Part shown: one piece after another, positions 45,640 to 57,368 of the stretch
How the letters are laid out: every line of letters starts with the position of its first letter
How positions within the stretch are numbered: the stretch's first letter is position 1
Assembly: GCF_023898315.1 (NCBI RefSeq)
Contig: NC_064614.1
Coordinates: 74,102,501-74,166,500, forward strand
Reading direction: 5' to 3'
Origin: Schistocerca nitens
Lineage: Eukaryota; Arthropoda; Insecta; Orthoptera; Acrididae
DNA length: 64,000 nucleotides
The notes under the pieces: model-generated
What the model was told of the DNA's origin: nothing
Database searches by the model: none
Seen by the model: the letters and a program-made list of their open reading frames with translations, nothing else
Position numbers and translations under genes: made by a program

Positions 45640-45745
45640 ATCTATGTCCTGTCTTGTGTCCTACTCATCTATAATATCAAGTGTACTATGAAAATGATTA
45701 TATATAATGGATGATAGGGTAATGCATTGATACCAGATGGTGGGG

Positions 45746-45948
45746 GCCGGCCGGTGTGGCCGTGCGGTTCTAGGCGCTTCAGTCTGGAACCGCGTGACCG
45801 CTACGGTCGCAGGTTCGAATCCTGCCTCGGGCATGGATGTGAGTGATGTCCTTAGGTTAGTTAGGTTTAAGTAGTTCTAAGTTCTAGGGGACTGATGACC
45901 TTAGAAGTTAAGTCCCATAGTGCTCAGAGCCATTTGAACCATTTGAAC
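45746..45948 (+). mobile_element. tRNA-derived SINE (left arm)
   Basis: Common family: GGCCGGCCGGTGTGGCCGTG head, GGTTCGAATCCTGCC B box, tail GAGCCATTTGAACCATTTGAAC. It predates the inverted duplication because its mirror is at 54,523-54,725. Confidence 0.94.
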
Positions 45949-46783
45949 TATTTAACACAAAATGACATTAAAAATTAAAGTTATTCACGAGCAGCTAGTT
46001 GAGAATATGTATGAACATTAAATGACACGACGAACTGAAATAATATGACGAAGAGTTCAGCGCTCACTGGGAATAGAGCCCCACACATATCGTTGTTGAC
46101 TACACACAAAGAGACGTCAGCTACCGAATTTTTCTCCACCAGCTGCTCAGAATAGCATCTTGAACTTACAGTCATCTCGCAAATAGTTCTGTGTCTCACT
46201 GGGAGTTAAAAACGTCAGATATCGTTAGTGTTGACAACGAATGAAAATACATTAAAAATCAAAATTATTATCCACCAGCAGATAGGTGTTCTCATGATAG
46301 AGCTTGATAATACATAATTAAATCTTTAGTGCCGGGCCAGGATTCGATCCCATTCACGCGTAATATGTGAAGGTGTTGAGGAATCTGCAGTTTTGAACAA
46401 ACAACAAATTGTAGCCGAGCTGTATTGCCACGAAGGGATCAAATTCCGCGTTAATGGCGGTCTGAGTTGCATTCCCAGTTTAGAACCAATTTTATCGACA
46501 TACAGAAGCTCAAATAAAAGATGGAATAAGTGTCCTGTGACCATACATAGCGTTTGTGTCGTCACTTGAAGTAAATAACTAGTATAAGAAAGGTTACTGG
46601 TGATAGAGTTTCTACATGTCGCCACTCCAGACTTTATTGTGGTTCAACCTACCGTCTACTTGGTAAAGAAGGAATATCATCTTTAATGTGAATTTTCAGA
46701 CCACGCAGCCATTATATCTCCTTCACTTGGTGTAGCCAGGAGAGAATGGAATCTGTCTCTCCCTATCTAAAATCATTGACGGA

Positions 46784-46850
46784 AGTGGGAATCGAACCCA
46801 GACCATAGGTATAACAACCTACCATCCGTCCAACAGACCACGAAATCCTC
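46784..46850 (-). repeat. tRNA-like sequence
   Basis: Minus strand reads GTGGTCTGTTGGACGGATGG, a 17-nt anticodon-arm-like segment, and CTGGGTTCGATTCCCACTTC. It looks like a tRNA head but with poor acceptor pairing. Mirror at 53,621-53,687. Confidence 0.55.
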
Positions 46851-48174
46851 TTCTCTGCGAGTCATTTTTCTATCGTAACGCAGTTGCGCCACACTGGAAG
46901 AGCATTCTGACACACAGGCTCCCTGTAGTAATTTGCAGCATGTTCAGTAAATTCATTTACTTGGTTGACCGAATCACCATGAACTAGCTGCCTCGGCTAC
47001 CCAGTGCATACATTCGACTATTTTGTAATCACAGAAATAAAATCACGTAACTGCCACCTACACACAACTGCCAACAGTGTAGGATGCAGAAGTTTAAATA
47101 GGAAGTGTTCCTTTCCACTTGAGCTATTCTATTGCGCTATCTGTTACTAGAAAACGTCGTTCAGTCCAAAAGAAAAGCTGTAACTGTTTGTCTCTCAGAA
47201 GTCAAGACCTGGCCATATGCATAATCTCACAGTGCTGTGGAATCCAAAAGTTCTGGAGGAATAGTTGCCGAGCTCTGGAGCTGCTGTAGCTACGTGTCAG
47301 CTTGTAGCATAGATAAGATGTCGCGAGTTCGAATACATTAAGTTCTACATTTTTTAAAACGCAATTCTGCTCTCTGCTGAAGGTATCAATCTAATGGAAC
47401 TTTGAACATAATTCCCTTCACTTCTCAACCCAAAGTAGTCGCATGTGGAAAAAGGGCTAACTACTGTGACATTTTGTTCTATTCAGGTTTAATAGACAGC
47501 AGGCAGCAGATGCATCTCGAAGATGTGCAGGGAGAGCGCATCGTGCCATAATATGTCAGAAAAGTATTTTCTACATTAGCCGTCGTGTGGTAGTGATATT
47601 TTATTCTTCTTCAAACTTTGTTTGACAGCTTTAACTCAGAACAAGTTTTCTACATGCATGTAATCAATAAACTGCATGTGCATTGTCAGACTGTCATAGG
47701 TAACATCAGAGAATTCGCATATATCGTTGATGATTAATTTCTCTCTCATGTTTACTATTGTTTTAACAACACTAAAGGAAACCTTACGAAAATTGTGCAC
47801 TGTATTATAAGAAATGAAATAAAACTAACCATGATAACCTTACGACGAAAGTATCTATACACAAGCATGCCTCTATCGACACGAATTAGTAAAATACTAC
47901 TCACTTAGATTTTGATTGGGTCTGTGTTTAATTGGTATGCTGTGTCATACTCAAGAGGTATGCAAATGTGGCATTTCATAAATATAGTTACGTATTCCTA
48001 GAAACACAAAATTCGCTTGTCAGCAGCGGAAAGAGGCCTTACCTGTTGTGCAGCATTGTAAGTTTTTCAACATTGCACTATGAGCTGAAAGCATTTTCTT
48101 GCGATTTCCTAATTGATGTTTGATCTGACTGCTTGTAGCTCTTTCACAGAAGGGATAAAAACGTTACAGCCAGC

Positions 48175-48240
48175 GAGACTGGAACTGCGAACCGTAGCAG
48201 ACGCTTTTTCACAGGTCAGCACGTTACCACAGAGCTGGCG
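48175..48240 (-). repeat. tRNA-like sequence
   Basis: Minus strand has GCCAGCTCTGTGGTAACGTG (A-box-like) and TACGGTTCGCAGTTCCAGTC (B-box-like). Mirror at 52,231-52,296. Confidence 0.5.
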
Positions 48241-48856
48241 AGGAGGTATGGGTCTTAGCTTCCTATTACGAGGACAATAGTAACTAGAACTCGTAAACCG
48301 CTATTTGAAGGTCGAGATTAGTTGCGGTTTCCACCTGCAACGACTTTCCTGGGCTGAAAACCGTAAATTTTCAATCTTTTGTTACCCTTCATGCGATAAT
48401 AACTCAGATTATTCAATGGAAATGACAGGTAAAATCAAGTGAACTTTGAGGCTTAATTCCGTGCACACCAGGAAGTAACTCGTCGATCACAGAGTTGCCA
48501 AACATACGTTGCCTTGTTGCCAAATCTCAGTTACAGTACCAGCAGGAAGAAGACGAACCGATGTGATCCTACAGCGGTCTGGGAAGTGACCATAGCTGGT
48601 GTCTCCAAGTCGCGGCTGCTACGGCCTGGAATACGTAATGCGTCTGATTCGCTTTCTGTAACTAGGTTTAGGGACTGGAGCGTAGTTACTAATAATACTC
48701 AGAACTGACTGCAAACTGAGCATCATAAATCAGTAACTCTCATTGTTGTTTTTATATTTCTTTCGTAAGTGTACTCAAAACTAAGAAAGTCATTCACAGG
48801 CGTTTTCGTGCCTCGCCGATAGTCGAGCACAACATACAAATAAAAATAAAAAAGAA

Positions 48857-48876
48857 TGTGTGTGTGTGTGTGTGTT

Positions 48877-48910
<34 letters not shown>
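48857..48910. repeat. Microsatellite (GT)n then (GA)n
   Basis: GT repeats, TTTGTG, then about 15 GA units. The mirror copy at 51,561-51,614 has the same length. Confidence 0.95.
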
Positions 48911-48911
<1 letters not shown>

Positions 48912-48939
48912 TAAATAAAAAGCAATGAGGGAGAGTGTA

Positions 48940-49078
48940 AAAAATTGTTGTAAAGAAATTGAATCATGGTATTTAAAGAAATCTTTCATTAAAATGACAC
49001 GTTCCACATCATTACGAAATGTCGTATTCATGATCTATGGAACAAGAGTTAATCTAATGTAATATAATCTAATCTAAT
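48940..49078 (+). mobile_element. Non-LTR 3' terminal fragment
   Basis: ATGACACGTTCCACATCATT, GATCTATGGAACAAG and a TCTAATGTAA/TCTAATC tail, like the 3' end at 11,690-11,729. Mirror at 51,393-51,531. Confidence 0.65.
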
Positions 49079-50013
49079 CACATCATATTGATGATTAGCC
49101 ATGAAGAGTCATGAATTACCGAAATTTTGGCCAATACCAGTAACCAAATCTAAACTTGAAAATAAAAGACGACAATTTTTGTAATAAACCGTGACTCCTA
49201 TCAAGACCCTTTCGTCCCTGTTATCTAACCACGAAAGATGTCTGATATACCTCCATTCTGAAGTAACAAAGTGTGCATGCATTTAAAGATGAAGTGCATG
49301 ATGTGAAGTTCTGTGACGGAGATACGAACCCAACACGTAATCCGATTGTTAACTAAGAAAAATCAAATGTTACGTTTCGGTTTTTCTTACGAGCCGCTAG
49401 GTGTCTGAATCTAAAATAAGGATACAAACTTTTGTGCCTAAGCGACAATCGAACTGCACACCTACCGTGCATCCACGAATATAGCTTAAGTATCAGTTGC
49501 TTACTCATGAACAGTAAGATGTGTGCGTGTTTGACCAGAAATAACGACACCTGTTGCGATTGTTGGAAACACATGAACAGACATTGAAATTGCGCGTTAA
49601 TTTTCACTAGCAGGTGGGTGTGCACTTGATAAAGCTAGAAATGAAATTATGAATATTTTTGTACTGGATCAGGTTTCAGACCCACATACTTACCTTTGGA
49701 GGAGACCTAGAGAAGATTGCAGTCTTGGGAAAAGGAACGAAATGACTGAACTATACTGTTCCGAGAGATTCAGATCCTCGAAAGAGGAAATACGAATTCG
49801 AATCACAGTCCAACACCAAATTTTTCAACGTCTCTAGTTCAATCAAGTACAAGTAAAATAAGAGCCCTGTCCCATTAAATGGCTATCGGTTCATCAAATA
49901 AAATAAAATTTTCTAATGTAAGTAAGCTTACTGGCGACTGTATTTCTGTTTACCATGACTTCCGCTGTGTCATTTCCCAACGTAAACCGGCTCTGCCCAG
50001 TTGGTAATGAAGG

Positions 50014-50457
50014 AACGGTCGTGTTCCAGCAGCTGTATGAATAAAATGATAGTAATAATAACAGTAATAATCGAATTATCCGGCAACTTCACACTTCACA
50101 GTGGGTTTTCTCGAACTAAGAAATTTGCTGAATTTGTGAAAAATCAAAATGGCTTCACATCCAGCCTATGATGCCTAGAAGAGTCTTTACATCCTGCTGA
50201 CATGAGAATAGCATAATCTCTGCGTCAGAAGCTTGCTTCTACTTGACCATTTAATAGAATCGCTAAGCACATCATCCGTTACAGCACACTCTTGGGGCTG
50301 GGTAATGTGGCCACAATGGTATGGTGGAACGAGCTATCACAGGTGCAATGCGTGGGTTCAGGCATTTACTTTTAAGAGGCACAAACAGATTTATTTTACC
50401 TCTGGTAACCTCAAGAGAAAGACGTTATAATCCAGAATCCGCATTAAACATCACGTG
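50014..50457. other. Palindrome spacer
   Basis: 444 bp between the arms. No inverted symmetry, no recognised element; one 65-codon frame without features. The sequences at the two edges (AACGGTCGTG outward from the left, CACGTGATG outward from the right) share only a vague resemblance. Confidence 0.8.
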
Positions 50458-51559
50458 CCTTCATTACCAACTGGGCAGAGCCGGTTTACGTTGGGAAATG
50501 ACACAGCGGAAGTCATGGTAAACAGAAATACAGTCGCCAGTAAGCTTACTTACATTAGAAAATTTTATTTTATTTGATGAACCGATAGCCATTTAATGGG
50601 ACAGGGCTCTTATTTTACTTGTACTTGATTGAACTAGAGACGTTGAAAAATTTGGTGTTGGACTGTGATTCGAATTCGTATTTCCTCTTTCGAGGATCTG
50701 AATCTCTCGGAACAGTATAGTTCAGTCATTTCGTTCCTTTTCCCAAGACTGCAATCTTCTCTAGGTCTCCTCCAAAGGTAAGTATGTGGGTCTGAAACCT
50801 GATCCAGTACAAAAATATTCATAATTTCATTTCTAGCTTTATCAAGTGCACACCCACCTGCTAGTGAAAATTAACGCGCAATTTCAATGTCTGTTCATGT
50901 GTTTCCAACAATCGCAACAGGTGTCGTTATTTCTGGTCAAACACGCACACATCTTACTGTTCATGAGTAAGCAACTGATACTTAAGCTATATTCGTGGAT
51001 GCACGGTAGGTGTGCAGTTCGATTGTCGCTTAGGCACAAAAGTTTGTATCCTTATTTTAGATTCAGACACCTAGCGGCTCGTAAGAAAAACCGAAACGTA
51101 ACATTTGATTTTTCTTAGTTAACAATCGGATTACGTGTTGGGTTCGTATCTCCGTCACAGAACTTCACATCATGCACTTCATCTTTAAATGCATGCACAC
51201 TTTGTTACTTCAGAATGGAGGTATATCAGACATCTTTCGTGGTTAGATAACAGGGACGAAAGGGTCTTGATAGGAGTCACGGTTTATTACAAAAATTGTC
51301 GTCTTTTATTTTCAAGTTTAGATTTGGTTACTGGTATTGGCCAAAATTTCGGTAATTCATGACTCTTCATGGCTAATCATCAATATGATGTGATTAGATT
51401 AGATTATATTACATTAGATTAACTCTTGTTCCATAGATCATGAATACGACATTTCGTAATGATGTGGAACGTGTCATTTTAATGAAAGATTTCTTTAAAT
51501 ACCATGATTCAATTTCTTTACAACAATTTTTTACACTCTCCCTCATTGCTTTTTATTTA

Positions 51560-51560
<1 letters not shown>

Positions 51561-51594
<34 letters not shown>

Positions 51595-51614
51595 AACACA
51601 CACACACACACACA
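51561..51614. repeat. Microsatellite, mirror copy (CT)n then (CA)n
   Basis: Same repeat numbers as 48,857-48,910. Confidence 0.95.
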
Positions 51615-54522
51615 TTCTTTTTTATTTTTATTTGTATGTTGTGCTCGACTATCGGCGAGGCACGAAAACGCCTGTGAATGACTTTCTTAGTTTTGAGTAC
51701 ACTTACGAAAGAAATATAAAAACAACAATGAGAGTTACTGATTTATGATGCTCAGTTTGCAGTCAGTTCTGAGTATTATTAGTAACTACGCTCCAGTCCC
51801 TAAACCTAGTTACAGAAAGCGAATCAGACGCATTACGTATTCCAGGCCGTAGCAGCCGCGACTTGGAGACACCAGCTATGGTCACTTCCCAGACCGCTGT
51901 AGGATCACATCGGTTCGTCTTCTTCCTGCTGGTACTGTAACTGAGATTTGGCAACAAGGCAACGTATGTTTGGCAACTCTGTGATCGACGAGTTACTTCC
52001 TGGTGTGCACGGAATTAAGCCTCAAAGTTCACTTGATTTTACCTGTCATTTCCATTGAATAATCTGAGTTATTATCGCTTGAAGGGTAACAAAAGATTGA
52101 AAATTTACGGTTTTCAGCCCAGGAAAGTCGTTGCAGGTGGAAACCGCAACTAATCTCGACCTTCAAATAGCGGTTTACGAGTTCTAGTTACTATTGTCTT
52201 CGTAATAGGAAGCTAAGACCCATACCTCCTCGCCAGCTCTGTGGTAACGTGCTGACCTGTGAAAAAGCGTCTGCTTCGGTTCGCAGTTCCAGTCTCGCTG
52301 GCTGTAACGTTTTTATCCCTTCTGTGAAAGAGCTACAAGCAGTCAGATCAAACATCAATTAGGAAATCGCAAGAAAATGCTTTCAGCTCATAGTGCAATG
52401 TTGAAAAACTTACAATGCTGCACAACAGGTAAGGCCTCTTTCCGCTGCTGACAAGCGAATTTTGTGTTTCTAGGAATACGTAACTATATTTATGAAATGC
52501 CACATTTGCATACCTCTTGAGTATGACACAGCATACCAATTAAACACAGACCCAATCAAAATCTAAGTGAGTAGTATTTTACTAATTCGTGTCGATAGAG
52601 GCATGCTTGTGTATAGATACTTTCGTCGTAAGGTTATCATGGTTAGTTTTATTTCATTTCTTATAATACAGTGCACAATTTTCGTAAGGTTTCCTTTAGT
52701 GTTGTTAAAACAATAGTAAACATGAGAGAGAAATTAATCATCAACGATATATGCGAATTCTCTGATGTTACCTATGACAGTCTGACAATGCACATGCAGT
52801 TTATTGATTACATGCATGTAGAAAACTTGTTCTGAGTTAAAGCTGTCAAACAAAGTTTGAAGAAGAATAAAATATCACTACCACACGACGGCTAATGTAG
52901 AAAATACTTTTCTGACATATTATGGCACGATGCGCTCTCCCTGCACATCTTCGAGATGCATCTGCTGCCTGCTGTCTATTAAACCTGAATAGAACAAAAT
53001 GTCACAGTAGTTAGCCCTTTTTCCACATGCGACTACTTTGGGTTGAGAAGTGAAGGGAATTATGTTCAAAGTTCCATTAGATTGATACCTTCAGCAGAGA
53101 GCAGAATTGCGTTTTAAAAAATGTAGAACTTAATGTATTCGAACTCGCGACATCTTATCTATGCTACAAGCTGACACGTAGCTACAGCAGCTCCAGAGCT
53201 CGGCAACTATTCCTCCAGAACTTTTGGATTCCACAGCACTGTGAGATTATGCATATGGCCAGGTCTTGACTTCTGAGAGACAAACAGTTACAGCTTTTCT
53301 TTTGGACTGAACGACGTTTTCTAGTAACAGATAGCGCAATAGAATAGCTCAAGTGGAAAGGAACACTTCCTATTTAAACTTCTGCATCCTACACTGTTGG
53401 CAGTTGTGTGTAGGTGGCAGTTACGTGATTTTATTTCTGTGATTACAAAATAGTCGAATGTATGCACTGGGTAGCCGAGGCAGCTAGTTCATGGTGATTC
53501 GGTCAACCAAGTAAATGAATTTACTGAACATGCTGCAAATTACTACAGGGAGCCTGTGTGTCAGAATGCTCTTCCAGTGTGGCGCAACTGCGTTACGATA
53601 GAAAAATGACTCGCAGAGAAGAGGATTTCGTGGTCTGTTGGACGGATGGTAGGTTGTTATACCTATGGTCTGGGTTCGATTCCCACTTCCGTCAATGATT
53701 TTAGATAGGGAGAGACAGATTCCATTCTCTCCTGGCTACACCAAGTGAAGGAGATATAATGGCTGCGTGGTCTGAAAATTCACATTAAAGATGATATTCC
53801 TTCTTTACCAAGTAGACGGTAGGTTGAACCACAATAAAGTCTGGAGTGGCGACATGTAGAAACTCTATCACCAGTAACCTTTCTTATACTAGTTATTTAT
53901 TTCAAGTGACGACACAAACGCTATGTATGGTCACAGGACACTTATTCCATCTTTTATTTGAGCTTCTGTATGTCGATAAAATTGGTTCTAAACTGGGAAT
54001 GCAACTCAGACCGCCATTAACGCGGAATTTGATCCCTTCGTGGCAATACAGCTCGGCTACAATTTGTTGTTTGTTCAAAACTGCAGATTCCTCAACACCT
54101 TCACATATTACGCGTGAATGGGATCGAATCCTGGCCCGGCACTAAAGATTTAATTATGTATTATCAAGCTCTATCATGAGAACACCTATCTGCTGGTGGA
54201 TAATAATTTTGATTTTTAATGTATTTTCATTCGTTGTCAACACTAACGATATCTGACGTTTTTAACTCCCAGTGAGACACAGAACTATTTGCGAGATGAC
54301 TGTAAGTTCAAGATGCTATTCTGAGCAGCTGGTGGAGAAAAATTCGGTAGCTGACGTCTCTTTGTGTGTAGTCAACAACGATATGTGTGGGGCTCTATTC
54401 CCAGTGAGCGCTGAACTCTTCGTCATATTATTTCAGTTCGTCGTGTCATTTAATGTTCATACATATTCTCAACTAGCTGCTCGTGAATAACTTTAATTTT
54501 TAATGTCATTTTGTGTTAAATA

Positions 54523-54725
54523 GTTCAAATGGTTCAAATGGCTCTGAGCACTATGGGACTTAACTTCTAAGGTCATCAGTCCCCTAGAACTTAGAACTAC
54601 TTAAACCTAACTAACCTAAGGACATCACTCACATCCATGCCCGAGGCAGGATTCGAACCTGCGACCGTAGCGGTCACGCGGTTCCAGACTGAAGCGCCTA
54701 GAACCGCACGGCCACACCGGCCGGC
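54523..54725 (-). mobile_element. tRNA-derived SINE (right arm)
   Basis: Mirror of 45,746-45,948. Confidence 0.94.
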
Positions 54726-54826
54726 CCCCACCATCTGGTATCAATGCATTACCCTATCATCCATTATATATAATCATTTTCATAGTACACTTGATATTAT
54801 AGATGAGTAGGACACAAGACAGGACA

Positions 54827-54831
54827 TAGAT
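54827..54831. other. Empty Gypsy target site
   Basis: The right arm reads GGACATAGATAATGTCC, whose reverse complement equals the left-arm flanks joined with one ATCTA copy. No footprint is present. Confidence 0.97.
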
Positions 54832-57156
54832 AATGTCCGTTTGACGTCAACAGTGTGTAACATTTTACTTTGTTTGAATAGGACAATGTTCCTCTCCAAT
54901 AATTTTTAGATTAGTTACAATAAGCTTACGCTGCAAAAGAATTCGCTTGTATTTTTCAATATGTGGTCTGTTGTCGGTTTGAAGGCCTTCCATAACATCG
55001 GCAACGTAGTGCAACTCCACCGAGGGCTGTCTGGAGTAGGGTGGAGATAGCAATGTGAAAGTTGCGAGCTGTCGAAGACGATCTTCATATTCCTAATGCG
55101 ATTAGGACATCGTATACTCTTGACGACGTTTAGCACCTGTGCAGTCAGTCACCCAATTTCAGAATTCATTTTGAGTAATCCTGCTAAATTCCCAAAATAT
55201 TGTCTTTTTATATTGATGAGTAATATGGATAGTCGTCACGTTCACGTGCCGTCTACAACGCAAATTTAATGTTACTATCCAAGGAACTAACCTGCAATAC
55301 GTTTTGTATTTCATAATCGGAACTATCTGCATGAACCGTCATCAGAGCAATGTCAGGGAACAGAATGCAGGAGTGCCTTGCTACCTACTTGAGGACCTGC
55401 TTGAGTCGTGTTCTAAGGAAAGGGTAGTTGCTGGTTCACATTATATTACACTAGCGAGAAGTACCGACTTTTCCTTTTCTCTGCAAACATCCAGAACTAA
55501 ATTCAGTAACTAAATGCTAAGAATATATTTGCATTGTGCCAACTCAAAGATCAATAGATATGGATATAGATATAGATACAGATTTTTATATTTAAAGCGA
55601 TTCTCGTTCTGCGTTGGAATAAACATCATTCATTATTTGCTTGTTCTTGTTACGATTGTTATTGTCATTCTCTCACTCGCAAGAGTTTTCGCATTCCTAT
55701 TTGGTATCGATGCACATGAAGAGTGGCTATGAAAGAAGGGAATACTGAATGTTACGTCATGCAGAATACACTCATTTACTTCGGCTCCTCGTGATCTACG
55801 CTACAGGAGAAGTGAGATACATAAAGTTGACAGTGTGAGGACAGACCTGGTAGCACAACTGTGCAACTACACAGTGTTACCAGATAAAATGGTGCTGCGG
55901 AATCGACAGTGTAGTACGGACTTTGCCACAGTAGCAGACAGCTGGTAATTTAGGACCATGACCGTGGATTACACTTTGGTCAGTGCTGGTTAGAGTGCTG
56001 CAACTGTAAATGGAAGGCTTTGTTTGATAGTCTTATGCTGATGCTGTCTGAATAAATTATGCCATTGGATACAAAGCGGTTTAGTTTTGAGACCTAACCC
56101 ACGAGGGGGGAAGGCACAGTGGTCTGCTTCAGGAATTCCAAGCAATAAAACACAAAAAAACAACCCAGGAAGGGAGACATGCATTTGGAATCTGTTCATC
56201 GTTACGGGGTCAAACAAGAGGGTAACATTACTGAAACATACTGAAACAATGATCGGGCTACTTAGTATATAATAGAGCATACAGATTTCAAGGAGGAAAC
56301 GTATGAAGACGCAGACTTCCTCGTTATCAATATGTGCGGCATATCTTTCGTGTTAACGAAAGTAAATTCCCGCTTTACCTCTTCTTACGTGTCAAATGAA
56401 ATGAATGCCATGAGGAATAGAATATTTGTTGACTGCGTCTCTTCTTGCTTCCATCCTTACCAACATATTTCTTCATTCTCGTGGTAATCATGACATTCTA
56501 TGTGTATGCTGCAAAAGATTGCAAGTGGACAAATTCGACATCGAGGTGCAAAGCGTTATATTCAATTCGAATCAGCTTCCGGTGTATTTTTACTTCGTTT
56601 GTATTTTTAGATGATTATGAACGTTACGGAAAATTATCTCATATGCTTTATGTTGAATGAGAAACATTGAATGATCCGTTTTGCTTTCCCTACGTTGAAA
56701 TGATATAATGTCGGCGTCAACAGCCTTCTTCCACGCCGGAAGCTGCAACTTGTATCGTTCTGGATTAATGATAATTGAATGTCTCATATGTATACATAGC
56801 CCACAAGGCGACGTCAGAAACCATCAGGGGAGAACGCCGCATAAAAACCAAACGTGCGCGCGCGTCTCCACTCCGAAGAACCGTATCGGAGAATCACGGC
56901 AAGCATTTCGCTGAAGAGCTGCCTCGTCAGAGAGCCTAGAAATGGCAGCGTCGTAGCAAGTATTTGTCAACACTCTGATAGTGCATTTACTTCCGGGTGT
57001 AGGTTGGCGTTACCTCGCTAAATTCACTTGACATTCGTTTTCCACATCGAAGACTCGTACGATATAATCCACTGCAAGATGACACAATTAGAAAGTATAT
57101 TTAATTTCTGGACTCCAAGAACGGCGTTCTTCACATAAGTAACACCTGTTTGTGTG

Positions 57157-57368
57157 TGCATTCGGGAGGACGACGGTGCAATCCCGCGCCCGGCCATCCT
57201 GATTTAGGTTTTCAATGATTTCCCTAAATCGCTTCAAGCAAATGCCGGGATGGTTCCTTAGGAAGGGCACGGCCGATTTCCTTCCCCATCCTTCCCTAAT
57301 CCGAGCTTGTGCTCCGTCTCTAATGACATCGTTGTCGACGGGACGTTGAAACAGTAATCTCCACCTCC
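57157..57368 (+). mobile_element. Second SINE family (right arm)
   Basis: Mirror of 37,459-37,670; differs by at least one base (left 37,479). Confidence 0.75.

Larger units (their letters stand above)
45975..49850 (-). repeat. Series of diverged tRNA-like and body modules
   Basis: Related blocks recur: GAGCAGCTAGTTGAG (45,990), ACCAGCTGCTCAGAA (46,137), ACCAGCAGATAGGTG (46,275), GAGCCGCTAGGTGTC (49,391) and CTAGCAGGTGGGTG (49,608). They are followed at similar distances by tRNA B-box-like pieces in the minus direction, such as GGGTTCGATTCCCAC (46,785) and CAGTTCGATTGTCGC (49,450). TCACTGGGA-x-ATATCGTT-x-GTTGACAAC-type blocks near 46,065 and 46,198 are a further pair. By-eye similarity; a repeat array of old SINE-like units is the likely reading. 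Mirrored at 50,621-54,496. Confidence 0.5.
35861..50013 (+). repeat. Palindrome, left arm (contains Gypsy insertion)
   Basis: Reverse complement of 50,458-58,966. Position p maps to 94,827-p before the Gypsy and to 100,471-p after it. The first shared bases are GTACACTCTTTGACATAAAA, the last TTGGTAATGAAGG. Without the Gypsy and one TSD copy the arm is 8,509 bp. Substitutions between arms were seen at left positions 37,245, 37,326, 37,479, 38,770, 39,456, 46,571, 48,195, 48,272 and 48,392; more may exist. Confidence 0.97.
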
